Below are positions 16,093 to 23,419 of a stretch of DNA of 64,000 nt, piece after piece. Both the position numbers and the translations under genes were made by a program. How positions within the stretch are numbered: the first letter of the stretch is position 1; every line of letters starts with the position of its first letter. Source of the stretch: Lachnospiraceae bacterium (lineage in GTDB: Bacteria; Bacillota; Clostridia; Lachnospirales; Lachnospiraceae); contig BLLU01000149.1 in NCBI GenBank assembly GCA_011959105.1, forward strand, positions 21,694 to 85,693, read 5' to 3'. Below the pieces are notes generated by a model. It ran no database searches. It was not told where the DNA came from and worked only from the letters and a program-made list of their open reading frames with translations.

Positions 16093-17415
16093 ATGAAAAA
16101 CATTCAAAACAAATGGATCCGCGCCGCTATTCCGGCGCTGTTACTGCATTGCAGTATCGGCACGGTATACTGCTGGTCCATCTTCAGCCAGGAAATCGCC
16201 GATTATATCGGCTTCTCCAAAAGTGCCACGGAATGGGCCTTCAGTTTCGCCATCTTTTTCCTGGGCATGTCCGCCGCTTTCCTGGGTAATGTGGTGGAAA
16301 AGGACATCCATCGTTCTTCGCTGATCGCCGCCATCTGCTTCGCCGCCGGTATGGCAGGCACGGGCTTCTTCATCTGGTACGGCGGTACGCACCAGCACAG
16401 CCCTCTGGCCTTGATCGGCATCTATATCTGCTACGGCTTCATCATGGGCGTTGGTCTGGGCACGGGATATCTGTCCCCGGTTAAGACCCTGATGCTCTGG
16501 TTCCAGGACCGCAAGGGGCTGGCAACGGGACTGGCCGTGGCGGGCTTTGGCGCCGCAAAGGCCATCGCAAGCCCTATTATGCAGGCATTGCTGAATTCCC
16601 TGGGGGAGGGAGGCATCTACAAGATGTTCCTGATCCTGGCCTGCGTGTACTTCGTGATGATGTTCGTTGGCCATCTGCTGTTGGCCAAGCCCGCAGACTG
16701 GCATGAGCCCGCTTCCCAGGAGAAGGGTGCAAAGGCTCTGGATGTGATCAAGAGCAAGCCCGTGGTGTTCATCGGCATCTGGCTTATGTTCTATATCAAC
16801 ATCACCTGCGGTCTGGCGCTGATCTCTCAGGAGAAAATGATTATCAAATGCATCGGCCTGGCAGGCATGGCCGGGGTACTGTCCTCCATTACCGCCGTAT
16901 TTAACGCCGGCGGCCGCCTGGGCTTCTCCGCATGGGCGGACACCATGAAGGATCGGAATACGGTATATAAGATTATGATCATCCTGTCCATCATCGCCAC
17001 CGGGCTGGTAATCCTGACCAGAGGCATTGCGGATATGGGCGTCCACACCCTGCTGATGATTCTGGTACTGGTATTGCTGTTTGTGGTGAATGCAGGCTAC
17101 GGCGGCGGCTTCAGCAATGTGCCCACCCTCTTGTCCGACCATTACGGTATGCAGAACATCAGCGCCATCCACGGCATCACCCTGTCCGCCTGGGCCATTG
17201 CGGGCCTTACGGGCAACCAGCTGGCTACCTTCATTGTGGGACATGTAGGAGAGATGGTGGAAGTCAGCGACGGGCACGGCGGTTTCACCTCGGTAAACCC
17301 TGTGGGATACCAGACCGTGCTGTATGTCACCATCGTGCTGTATGTAATCGCCCTGCTGTGCAGTTTCTTCCTGGTGGGGGGCAAAAAGAAAACCGGAAAC
17401 GGGAAGGCTGCCTGA
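16093..17415 (+). CDS. OFA (oxalate/formate antiporter-like) MFS transporter
   Basis: A 440-residue protein with about twelve membrane helices, of the oxalate/formate antiporter branch of the major facilitator superfamily. The N-terminus CSIGTVYCWSIFSQEI, the KSATEWAFSFAIFFLGMSAA segment and GVGLGTGYLSPVKTLMLWFQ (DRKGLATG follows) are typical of that branch. Family members exchange small carboxylates (oxalate, formate, lactate, pyruvate); the substrate here is not predictable. It is a single-gene unit with its own promoter and terminator. Confidence 0.85.
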   Translation: MKNIQNKWIRAAIPALLLHCSIGTVYCWSIFSQEIADYIGFSKSATEWAFSFAIFFLGMSAAFLGNVVEKDIHRSSLIAAICFAAGMAGTGFFIWYGGTHQHSPLALIGIYICYGFIMGVGLGTGYLSPVKTLMLWFQDRKGLATGLAVAGFGAAKAIASPIMQALLNSLGEGGIYKMFLILACVYFVMMFVGHLLLAKPADWHEPASQEKGAKALDVIKSKPVVFIGIWLMFYINITCGLALISQEKMIIKCIGLAGMAGVLSSITAVFNAGGRLGFSAWADTMKDRNTVYKIMIILSIIATGLVILTRGIADMGVHTLLMILVLVLLFVVNAGYGGGFSNVPTLLSDHYGMQNISAIHGITLSAWAIAGLTGNQLATFIVGHVGEMVEVSDGHGGFTSVNPVGYQTVLYVTIVLYVIALLCSFFLVGGKKKTGNGKAA

Positions 17416-17470
17416 GAGATTGCCGGATAGCCGGATTCAGTCACTTGGGTGAACCGATAAAGAACAAAAA

Positions 17471-17510
17471 AGCACCGGAAATAGAGCCATTTCTTTCTGG
17501 TGCTCTTTTT
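17471..17510 (+). terminator. Terminator of the OFA transporter gene
   Basis: AGCACCGGAAA (17471-17481) pairs over 11 bp with TTTCTGGTGCT (17494-17504), followed by CTTTTT. Confidence 0.85.
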
Positions 17511-17591
17511 ATATCTTTCCCAACTATCCCCGCTTCTCTGCGGCCTGCCGCACTCCCGGTTCACTCATAAGCGAGAACCTGATAATGATTG

Positions 17592-17620
17592 TTGATTTTT
17601 AATCCTTTCTCAAGTAAACT
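17592..17620 (+). promoter_or_regulatory. Candidate promoter of the GH2 gene
   Basis: TTGATT and TAAACT separated by 17 bp, 44 bases before the GH2 start. The -10 is a weak match. Confidence 0.4.
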
Positions 17621-17663
17621 ATAGATAATTATCTGAACCCATTTGGGTATGCAGGAGGAGGAC

Positions 17664-19322
17664 ATGATACGTACATTTTCCACACACTGCCTCAGAAAGC
17701 AGGAGGAACTCACCGGAAGGCTTTGGCAGTTCTGCCCTCTTCAGGGTGAGTCTGCCGGACGTCAGTTCCTGGTTCCCACCCCCAGCTGTTGGGAGAATTA
17801 TCCGGATTTTGGCCTGTATCGGGGAGAGGGACGTTATTCCACCCGTTTTCAGGCGGAGGGCAATCTGCTGATCACCTGCAAAGGTGTGAGCCACACGGCC
17901 ACCCTGCTTTTGGACGGACAGGTAATTGCCAGACATTACAATGCCTATACCGCCTTTTCCGCCCTGGTCCGGGCCGTGCCGGAGGGTATGCATACCCTGG
18001 AAATCATAGCGGACAACCGCTTCTCGGAAGAGAGCGCTCTGCATGTGCCCAACGATTACATGTCCTACGGCGGCGTCATCAGGCCTGTGGTACTGGAACA
18101 GGTGGGCGCTTCCTATCTGGAATATCTTCATGTAACGCCGTCCTTCCGGGACGGGCAGTGGCACGCCCGGGTGGAAGCCGCCATCCAAAACCTGTGCGAG
18201 ACGCAGCCGGTGGACATGCGGATCACCCTGGCGGGGCAATCCCTGGACTTTCAGGGACTGACGCTGCCCCGGGGCAGAAGCGTCCACAGGGCGGAACTCT
18301 CCTTTGACGAAGTCCGGCCGTGGCTTCCCGAATCCCCTGTTCTGTATGAGATTCACGCCGTTCTGCAGAAAGATGGACAGCCCTACGATGACCTGATTGA
18401 CCGCTTTGGTTTCCGGGAAATAAATATTGAGGGCAGGCAGATCCTGTTAAACGGAAGCCCCCTGCGCATTAAGGGTGTATGCCGCCATGAGGATCATCCG
18501 CAGTTTGGATGCGCTCTGCCCTTTGCGGCCATGGCCGGGGATCTGGCTCTGATCAGGCATCTGGGGGCCAACTCCGTGCGCACCGCCCACTATCCCAACG
18601 ATGAGGTTTTCCTGGATCTTTGCGACGAGCAGGGAATCCTGGTGTGGGAGGAGAATCATGCCCGGGGCCTGAGCCTGGAGCAGATGCAGAATCCCCACTT
18701 TGAGAGGCAGGCTGAGCAGGTTATACAGGAAATGGTAGAACTTCATTACAACCATCCTTCCATCTACATCTGGGGCATCCTGAACGAATGCGCCAGTGAC
18801 ACCGAGTATGGAAAGGAATGTTATCGGCGGCAGTTTGAACTGCTCCGCTCCCTGGATCCATCCCGTCCCTGTTCCTTTGCCAGCTGCAAATTTAAGTCGG
18901 ACATCTGCTTCGGGCTTCCCGATGTGGTATCCTACAATATTTACCCCCTCTGGTATCATGACACGCCGCCGGAAGAATACCTGGAGGACTTATATAATTG
19001 GGTACAGGAAGAGACAGAGGGACAGGGGAAGCCCTTCCTGATCACGGAAATCGGGGCAGGAGGAATCTATGGCCACCGCAGTACCTATGCCACCAAGTGG
19101 AGCGAAGAGTACCAGGCCAGGGTTCTGAAAGAACAGATCCGTGCCGTTCTCTCCCACCCCGATTGCGCCGGTGTCTATATCTGGCAGTTCTGTGATATCC
19201 GCATAAGCGAAGAGGGGTGGTTCGGCAGGCCCCGCACCATGAATAACAAAGGGATTCTGGACGAATATCGCCGGCCCAAACTCTGTTATGAAGTGGTAAA
19301 AGAATTATTTGAGGAGCAATAA
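17664..19322 (+). CDS. GH2 glycosidase, probable beta-glucuronidase
   Basis: A 552-residue cytoplasmic GH2 enzyme (no signal peptide) with the order jelly-roll, immunoglobulin-like domain, TIM barrel. The acid/base Glu375 lies in WGILNECASD and the nucleophile Glu462 in FLITEIGAGG. N527-x-K529 (RTMNNKGIL) matches the N-x-K motif that contacts the glucuronate carboxylate and is used to recognise gut bacterial beta-glucuronidases. It would release glucuronic acid from host or plant conjugates. Closely related GH2 enzymes with other specificities exist, so the substrate is an inference. The ATG at 17664 follows GGAGGAGGAC; earlier ATGs at 17643 and 17649 have no site. No transport gene is adjacent except the OFA transporter upstream. 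Confidence 0.8.
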   Translation: MIRTFSTHCLRKQEELTGRLWQFCPLQGESAGRQFLVPTPSCWENYPDFGLYRGEGRYSTRFQAEGNLLITCKGVSHTATLLLDGQVIARHYNAYTAFSALVRAVPEGMHTLEIIADNRFSEESALHVPNDYMSYGGVIRPVVLEQVGASYLEYLHVTPSFRDGQWHARVEAAIQNLCETQPVDMRITLAGQSLDFQGLTLPRGRSVHRAELSFDEVRPWLPESPVLYEIHAVLQKDGQPYDDLIDRFGFREINIEGRQILLNGSPLRIKGVCRHEDHPQFGCALPFAAMAGDLALIRHLGANSVRTAHYPNDEVFLDLCDEQGILVWEENHARGLSLEQMQNPHFERQAEQVIQEMVELHYNHPSIYIWGILNECASDTEYGKECYRRQFELLRSLDPSRPCSFASCKFKSDICFGLPDVVSYNIYPLWYHDTPPEEYLEDLYNWVQEETEGQGKPFLITEIGAGGIYGHRSTYATKWSEEYQARVLKEQIRAVLSHPDCAGVYIWQFCDIRISEEGWFGRPRTMNNKGILDEYRRPKLCYEVVKELFEEQ

Positions 19323-19336
19323 CGGATACTCCCGTA

Positions 19337-19379
19337 AAAAAGGGAACGCCGGTATCAAGCGCCAGCGTTCCCTTTTTTA
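19337..19379. terminator. Bidirectional terminator between GH2 and XRE genes
   Basis: AAAAAAGGGAACGC and GCGTTCCCTTTTTT form a 14-bp stem with A- and T-tracts on both sides, serving two convergent genes. Confidence 0.9.
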
Positions 19380-19610
19380 CTACTTTTTGTCAGGAGGGTA
19401 GAAAACCAGTAAATCCTCTATCCTGCATTCCAAGACGGTGCAGAGTTTGCAAAGAACAAACACATCCAGCCGGGAAATATTATTTGTGCAGTAATTATCA
19501 ATCTGTTTCCAATTCATCTCTGCTTTGTGTGATAGCTTGTTTTTGCTCAACCCTTTTTGTTTCAGCAATTCGTTTAACCGAATTTCCAAACTACCGAAAT
19601 CTTCTTCCAC
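19380..19610 (-). CDS. Small XRE/Cro-type HTH regulator
   Basis: A 76-residue protein that is essentially one Cro/C1-type helix-turn-helix: IRLNELLKQKGLSKNKLSHK, then AEMNWKQIDNYCTNNISRLD and LCKLCTVLECRIEDLLVFYP. Such stand-alone regulators usually bind operators near their own promoter. The AT-rich region upstream contains repeated CAAGTATTAGAAT elements that could be its sites, and a small divergent gene lies beyond. No ribosome site better than a weak GAGGTGATAA is seen. Confidence 0.8.
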   Translation of the reverse strand: MEEDFGSLEIRLNELLKQKGLSKNKLSHKAEMNWKQIDNYCTNNISRLDVFVLCKLCTVLECRIEDLLVFYPPDKK

Positions 19611-19654
19611 ATTATCACCTCTAAATACGTATTTTTATGTATTCAAACAATATA

Positions 19655-19863
19655 ATTCTATACTTGTTATAGTCCTTTGATAACCCTAAACAAGTATTAG
19701 AATCCTAAATGCAGAAATGTGTGTTCGCCTCCAAAACCGTATATTGTCGCATTCTGTCGAAATTTGTAGACCCTTTGCACTTGCAATGTCCTATATAACT
19801 TGTTATAGTATATTTACGGTCTACTGCAAGTATTAGAATACTAGTATTATAGACCGTTTACTG
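19655..19863. promoter_or_regulatory. AT-rich repeat region between the XRE gene and the small acidic gene
   Basis: About 300 bp with no gene. It holds two copies of CAAGTATTAGAAT(A/C)CTA (19691 and 19828), two copies of ACTTGTTATAGT (19664 and 19798), and an 8-bp inverted repeat ACGGTCTA ... TAGACCGT (about 19816-19857). One CAAGTATTAGAAT copy lies inside that inverted repeat. The arrangement suggests operators for the adjacent XRE protein. Confidence 0.5.
19781..19809 (+). promoter_or_regulatory. Promoter of the small acidic protein gene
   Basis: TTGCAA and TATAGT separated by exactly 17 bp. The predicted start point falls directly before the inverted repeat ACGGTCTA/TAGACCGT, so occupation of that repeat would block transcription. 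Confidence 0.55.
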
Positions 19864-19923
19864 ACAGTAAATTTTTGTATCAAATTGCAAGCAGAATTTT
19901 TTGTTCTGTGAAAGGAGAAGGGT

Positions 19924-20079
19924 ATGGACTACTTCAAGGATAAGCTTTTTGAGTTGCTCAATGATGCAGATGATATCGGAATCAGCGATATCGAAACCAA
20001 TGACAAGGAGAACAAGCTGCGAGTATCTCTTCAAAACGGCCTTCTTCTGGAGATCGAGTGCCGACAGATTGAAAACTGA
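19924..20079 (+). CDS. Small acidic protein of 51 residues, unknown function
   Basis: A 51-codon gene (MDYFKDKLFELLNDADDIGI...) preceded by the strong ribosome site AAAGGAGAAGGGT. The product is acidic and predicted helical at the N-terminus with two beta-like stretches after. It has its own promoter, an operator-like region shared with the divergent XRE gene and a terminator downstream, so it is very likely translated. I do not recognise a family. Its pairing with an XRE regulator suggests it is the regulator's target or partner. Confidence 0.6.
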   Translation: MDYFKDKLFELLNDADDIGISDIETNDKENKLRVSLQNGLLLEIECRQIEN

Positions 20080-20120
20080 TATAAAACTGAATACAAAACT
20101 AAATAATCAATTAAATAAAC

Positions 20121-20157
20121 AAAAAATCTTAGGACAATGCCTGCCCTAAGATTTTTT
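20121..20157. terminator. Bidirectional terminator between small acidic gene and GH31 gene
   Basis: AAAAAATCTTAGG pairs with CCTAAGATTTTTT, a 13-bp stem with a T-tract on both strands. It ends both the + strand small gene and the minus-strand maltodextrin operon. Confidence 0.9.
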
Positions 20158-20162
20158 GCTCT

Positions 20163-22451
20163 TTATTCTGCTGCCGCTTCCACCTGCAGTTCCGTTACGG
20201 TTCCAAATCTGCAGACCAGCACTTTCCGGTAGGTTTTTCCGTACCCATGGTAATCCAGCCTGCACTGCGCCGTGCCATCCTTCCCCACTGTAATGGTATA
20301 TCGGTTGAACTCTCCCTTCCGATAGGCGAAGTCCTCCCCGTTGTCCTGATAATGTTCCCATTGTCCGACTCCCGGATATACCTCCAGAAGCAGCACATCC
20401 TCTTCCTTCTCTCCCACATAAGACATGGGTTCCATGGCAGGAATCGCGCTTCCGGCCTTTATATAGATGGGACACACATCCAGGGGCGCTTCCTTGATGA
20501 TCCAGGCCGGCCCCACATGCCGTTCATCGGTCCAATAATCGTACCAGATTCCCTCCGGCAGATATACCATCCTCCTGGTCATACCCTGACAAACCACAGG
20601 AGCTGCCAGGATTCGGTCTCCCAACATAAATTCGTCGTTGCAGGTCCTGGCTGCCTGGTCTTTTTCATAATGATATACCAGAGGACGCATCACCGGGGCC
20701 CCTGTCTGCTCCGTCTCCCGGAACAAATCATAAAAATAAGGGATCCAATGGTAACGCAGTTTTACATATTTCCGATAGATGTCCAAAACTTCCTGTCCGA
20801 ACCGCCAGGGCTCCTGGGGTCTGGTTCCCATGGCGGAATGATTGCGGAACAGGGGAGAGAAACAACCCACCTGCACCCAGCGGGCCAGCAATTCCCCGGT
20901 GGTGTCGGATCCAAAACCTCCCACGTCCGTGCCCGCGAAAGTCATCCCGGACAGACCCAGATTGCATAACTGGGGAATCGCCATCTGCAAATGCGCCCAG
21001 ATACTGTGGTTGTCCCCGGTCCAGCAGGTGGTATATTTCTGACTTCCCGCATAACAGGCTCTGGTGATCACAAAGGGTCTGCGGCCATCCAGGCGCTTTA
21101 ATCCCTCGTAAGTACCCCTGGCCATCAAATGCCCATACACATTGTGCATCCTGGCATGGTTTGCCTCCTTGTCCTCATCGGTAAACACCACATCCTCCGG
21201 CAGAGGTCCCTTAAAGCTGGCAGGCTCATTCATATCGTTCCAGATCCCCCGGACGCCCTGCTCCAGCAGGAATTTCTGTTTCTCGCCCCACCACTGCCGC
21301 ACGGCAGGATTGCCGAAATCCGGGAAGGCCGCGTCACCGGGCCACACCGCATTGATATAGACCTGGCCTTCCGGCGTCCTGGCAAAGTATCCTTTCTCTA
21401 CGCCCTCCTCATAGACGGCATACCCGGCCTCTTTCTTAACGCCCGGATCATTGATGACCACCGGCTTAAATCCCCGCTGGACCAGAGTCTTCAGATAACC
21501 CGCCGCATCGCCGTGATACCGTTTTTGGTTCCAGGTAAACACCTTATAATCCTGCATATAATCAATGTCAAAATGAATGGCGTCACAGGGAATATCCTGC
21601 TCCCGCATTCCCCGGGCAATCTCCTCCATATCCTCCTGTGTGGTATATCCCCATCTGGACTGATGGTATCCCAGCGTCCACTTCTGGGGCAGGGGGCAAG
21701 TTCCCGTGAGATAGGTATACTGAGAAAGCACTTCCGCCATGGAATTTCCCGCCATATAGTAATAATCCAGATTCCCTGCTGCCGCGCCGAAGTAATAATA
21801 CTTCTCCGATTCCTGGCCCATATTGAAGAAGCTCTTATAAGTGTTGTCCAGAAACACACCATACACATGCTCTCCCGTCAACGCCATAAAAAAGGGAATA
21901 GATTTATACAGCGCCTTGAAGCTGTCCACCTGGGGATCCGGATTGTCCGTGTTCCACATCTCGTAGTCATAGCCTCGCTTATCCAAAAATCCCGTCTTGT
22001 CTCCCAGGCCGTAAAAATGAGCATCTTCCGGCAGCTGTTTCAGTATGTCAAAGGCATGGTCCATACCTCTGTCGGCCTTGTGCCCTTCGCTGGCCAGAAT
22101 TTTCAGTGCCTCATCGCTGACCACCTGCAGAGGCTGGCGCTCTCCCCGGTAGTCCTGACACACCGCATTGCCCTTCTCGTCATAAAAATCCACATAGAAC
22201 CCGTCGCTGACCCGAACGGACAGGGCTGCTGTGCGAATCCACAGACCATCTTCCCCATCCTCCAGGGTCAGTTCCACCGCCATTTCCTTTTCTTCCAGAA
22301 TGGCCTTGGAGTCATGGGTGTCGCTCTCCAGACCACAGAATACATTGATGATCCGGGGCGTTACCGCCCGGATCTCCCCTTTGCCATGCTCAAATTCCAA
22401 TATAACTTTCTGCCCTGAAACCACATAATTTTTACGCTTTCCCAGATTCAT
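20163..22451 (-). CDS. GH31 alpha-glucosidase
   Basis: A 762-residue cytoplasmic GH31 enzyme (no signal peptide). The nucleophile Asp406 lies in GIWNDMNEPASF, the substrate-binding core includes CDAIHFDIDYMQDYKVFTWN, and the acid/base Asp is expected in CWTGDNHS; MTFAGTDVGGFG follows as in the family. It should remove glucose from non-reducing ends of maltodextrins or related alpha-glucosides. It is the last gene of the maltodextrin locus, ending at a strong bidirectional terminator. The ribosome site AAAGGAACAGGAAT precedes the ATG. Confidence 0.88.
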   Translation of the reverse strand: MNLGKRKNYVVSGQKVILEFEHGKGEIRAVTPRIINVFCGLESDTHDSKAILEEKEMAVELTLEDGEDGLWIRTAALSVRVSDGFYVDFYDEKGNAVCQDYRGERQPLQVVSDEALKILASEGHKADRGMDHAFDILKQLPEDAHFYGLGDKTGFLDKRGYDYEMWNTDNPDPQVDSFKALYKSIPFFMALTGEHVYGVFLDNTYKSFFNMGQESEKYYYFGAAAGNLDYYYMAGNSMAEVLSQYTYLTGTCPLPQKWTLGYHQSRWGYTTQEDMEEIARGMREQDIPCDAIHFDIDYMQDYKVFTWNQKRYHGDAAGYLKTLVQRGFKPVVINDPGVKKEAGYAVYEEGVEKGYFARTPEGQVYINAVWPGDAAFPDFGNPAVRQWWGEKQKFLLEQGVRGIWNDMNEPASFKGPLPEDVVFTDEDKEANHARMHNVYGHLMARGTYEGLKRLDGRRPFVITRACYAGSQKYTTCWTGDNHSIWAHLQMAIPQLCNLGLSGMTFAGTDVGGFGSDTTGELLARWVQVGCFSPLFRNHSAMGTRPQEPWRFGQEVLDIYRKYVKLRYHWIPYFYDLFRETEQTGAPVMRPLVYHYEKDQAARTCNDEFMLGDRILAAPVVCQGMTRRMVYLPEGIWYDYWTDERHVGPAWIIKEAPLDVCPIYIKAGSAIPAMEPMSYVGEKEEDVLLLEVYPGVGQWEHYQDNGEDFAYRKGEFNRYTITVGKDGTAQCRLDYHGYGKTYRKVLVCRFGTVTELQVEAAAE

Positions 22452-22473
22452 ATTCCTGTTCCTTTCTTATTAA

Positions 22474-22556
22474 AGTTCCGCATGTCCCCTACAAGCGCAA
22501 CTTTCCTGTGCTGTCTGTTCGGACGCTTTGCGTCCGCACAGGCAGCAGTGCGCTTT
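22474..22556. repeat. Palindromic repeat, copy 1 (period 109 bp)
   Basis: 83 bp, about 92% identical (7 mismatches, no gaps) to 22583-22665. On the minus strand it folds as CCTGTG [CGGACGC-AAA-GCGTCCG] ... CACAGG, a hairpin stacked in an outer stem. This copy is intergenic, after the HAD gene stop and before the GH31 start. Confidence 0.85.
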
Positions 22557-22580
22557 CCGGGCACATGCTGTTTTTTGATT

Positions 22581-23405
22581 TCAGTTCCGCATGTCCCCTA
22601 CAAGCACATCCCTCCTGTGCTGTCTGTCCGGACGCTTTGCGTCCACACAGGCAGCAGTGTGCTTTTCAGACAGCAAAATGTCCGCCACTTTTCCCCAGTC
22701 TCCGTCCATTACGCGGTAGGTGGGTCTGTATTTTCCCTGGGGCTGAGGCGAGGTGGCCGTGTGGAGATAGAGGCTGTCCATCCCCATCCCGACGGCCCCT
22801 GCTATATCGGAAAACTCATCATTTCCCACCATGATGCTCCTGGCCGGGTCCAGACCATATCGCTCCAGCAATCTGGTGAAAAAGGCGGCACAGGGCTTTT
22901 TACAGCCTTCTTCCGAGGATATCAGGATGCCGTCAAAGCAGTCCGCAAGGCCCAGCAGTTCCAGTTCCGGCCTGGTAAAGTCGCTCTGGGCATTGGACAG
23001 CAGATACAGACGGCCGCCCCGGCGGCGCAGTTCCCCCAGAGTCTCTTTCACTCCATCATACACCCGGAGCATCTGTCTGGACAAGGCCCGAAAGAAAATA
23101 GCCGTCATCCGGGCCGTCTCTCGATCACAGGCCACAGCCTTTTCCAGAAAAAGGCCCCGGAATACTTCCGTCAGATCCGGCTCCACCAGCAGGTCCTCCT
23201 GCTCCGCCCCTCCGGCTCCGCCCCCCATCCGCCCGGCGTATTCCCTCTCCAGGCGGCGGAACCCGGAGCGCAGTCCGGATGCGGTATAGGCTGCCCCCAG
23301 GGAAGTGTATAACTCACTCATTTTCCGCCACAGATACGGCTTCTCCTCGTTGGTGCGGATATCCGCCAATGTTCCGTACAGATCAAAGATATAATTGTCA
23401 TACAT
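22581..23405 (-). CDS. HAD-superfamily hydrolase
   Basis: A 274-residue HAD hydrolase. Motif I is FDLYGTLAD (nucleophile Asp8), motif II is YLLSNAQ, the motif III Lys lies near SSEEGCKKPC, and motif IV is MVGNDEFSD. These enzymes are usually phosphatases acting on small sugar phosphates; the substrate is unknown, but a place in the maltodextrin operon suggests a sugar phosphate. The last ~27 residues (HTAACVDAKRPDRQHRRDVL...) are encoded by copy 2 of the 109-bp-period repeat, which also supplies the stop, so the native C-terminus was probably replaced. Ribosome site GCGGAGAATAACAAA. Confidence 0.82.
   Translation of the reverse strand: MYDNYIFDLYGTLADIRTNEEKPYLWRKMSELYTSLGAAYTASGLRSGFRRLEREYAGRMGGGAGGAEQEDLLVEPDLTEVFRGLFLEKAVACDRETARMTAIFFRALSRQMLRVYDGVKETLGELRRRGGRLYLLSNAQSDFTRPELELLGLADCFDGILISSEEGCKKPCAAFFTRLLERYGLDPARSIMVGNDEFSDIAGAVGMGMDSLYLHTATSPQPQGKYRPTYRVMDGDWGKVADILLSEKHTAACVDAKRPDRQHRRDVLVGDMRN
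22583..22665. repeat. Palindromic repeat, copy 2, within the HAD gene 3' end
   Basis: Second copy of the 83-bp element. The outer stem CCTGTG/CACAGG is unchanged and the inner stem keeps pairing (C-G in copy 1 is T-G here), so the secondary structure is conserved. It encodes the C-terminal residues of the HAD protein on the minus strand. Confidence 0.85.
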
Positions 23406-23419
23406 TTTGTTATTCTCCG

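Noticed and set aside
21129..22418. Long + strand frame opposite the GH31 gene
   Set aside because: Antisense shadow of a gene with intact catalytic motifs; no ribosome site or recognisable domain.
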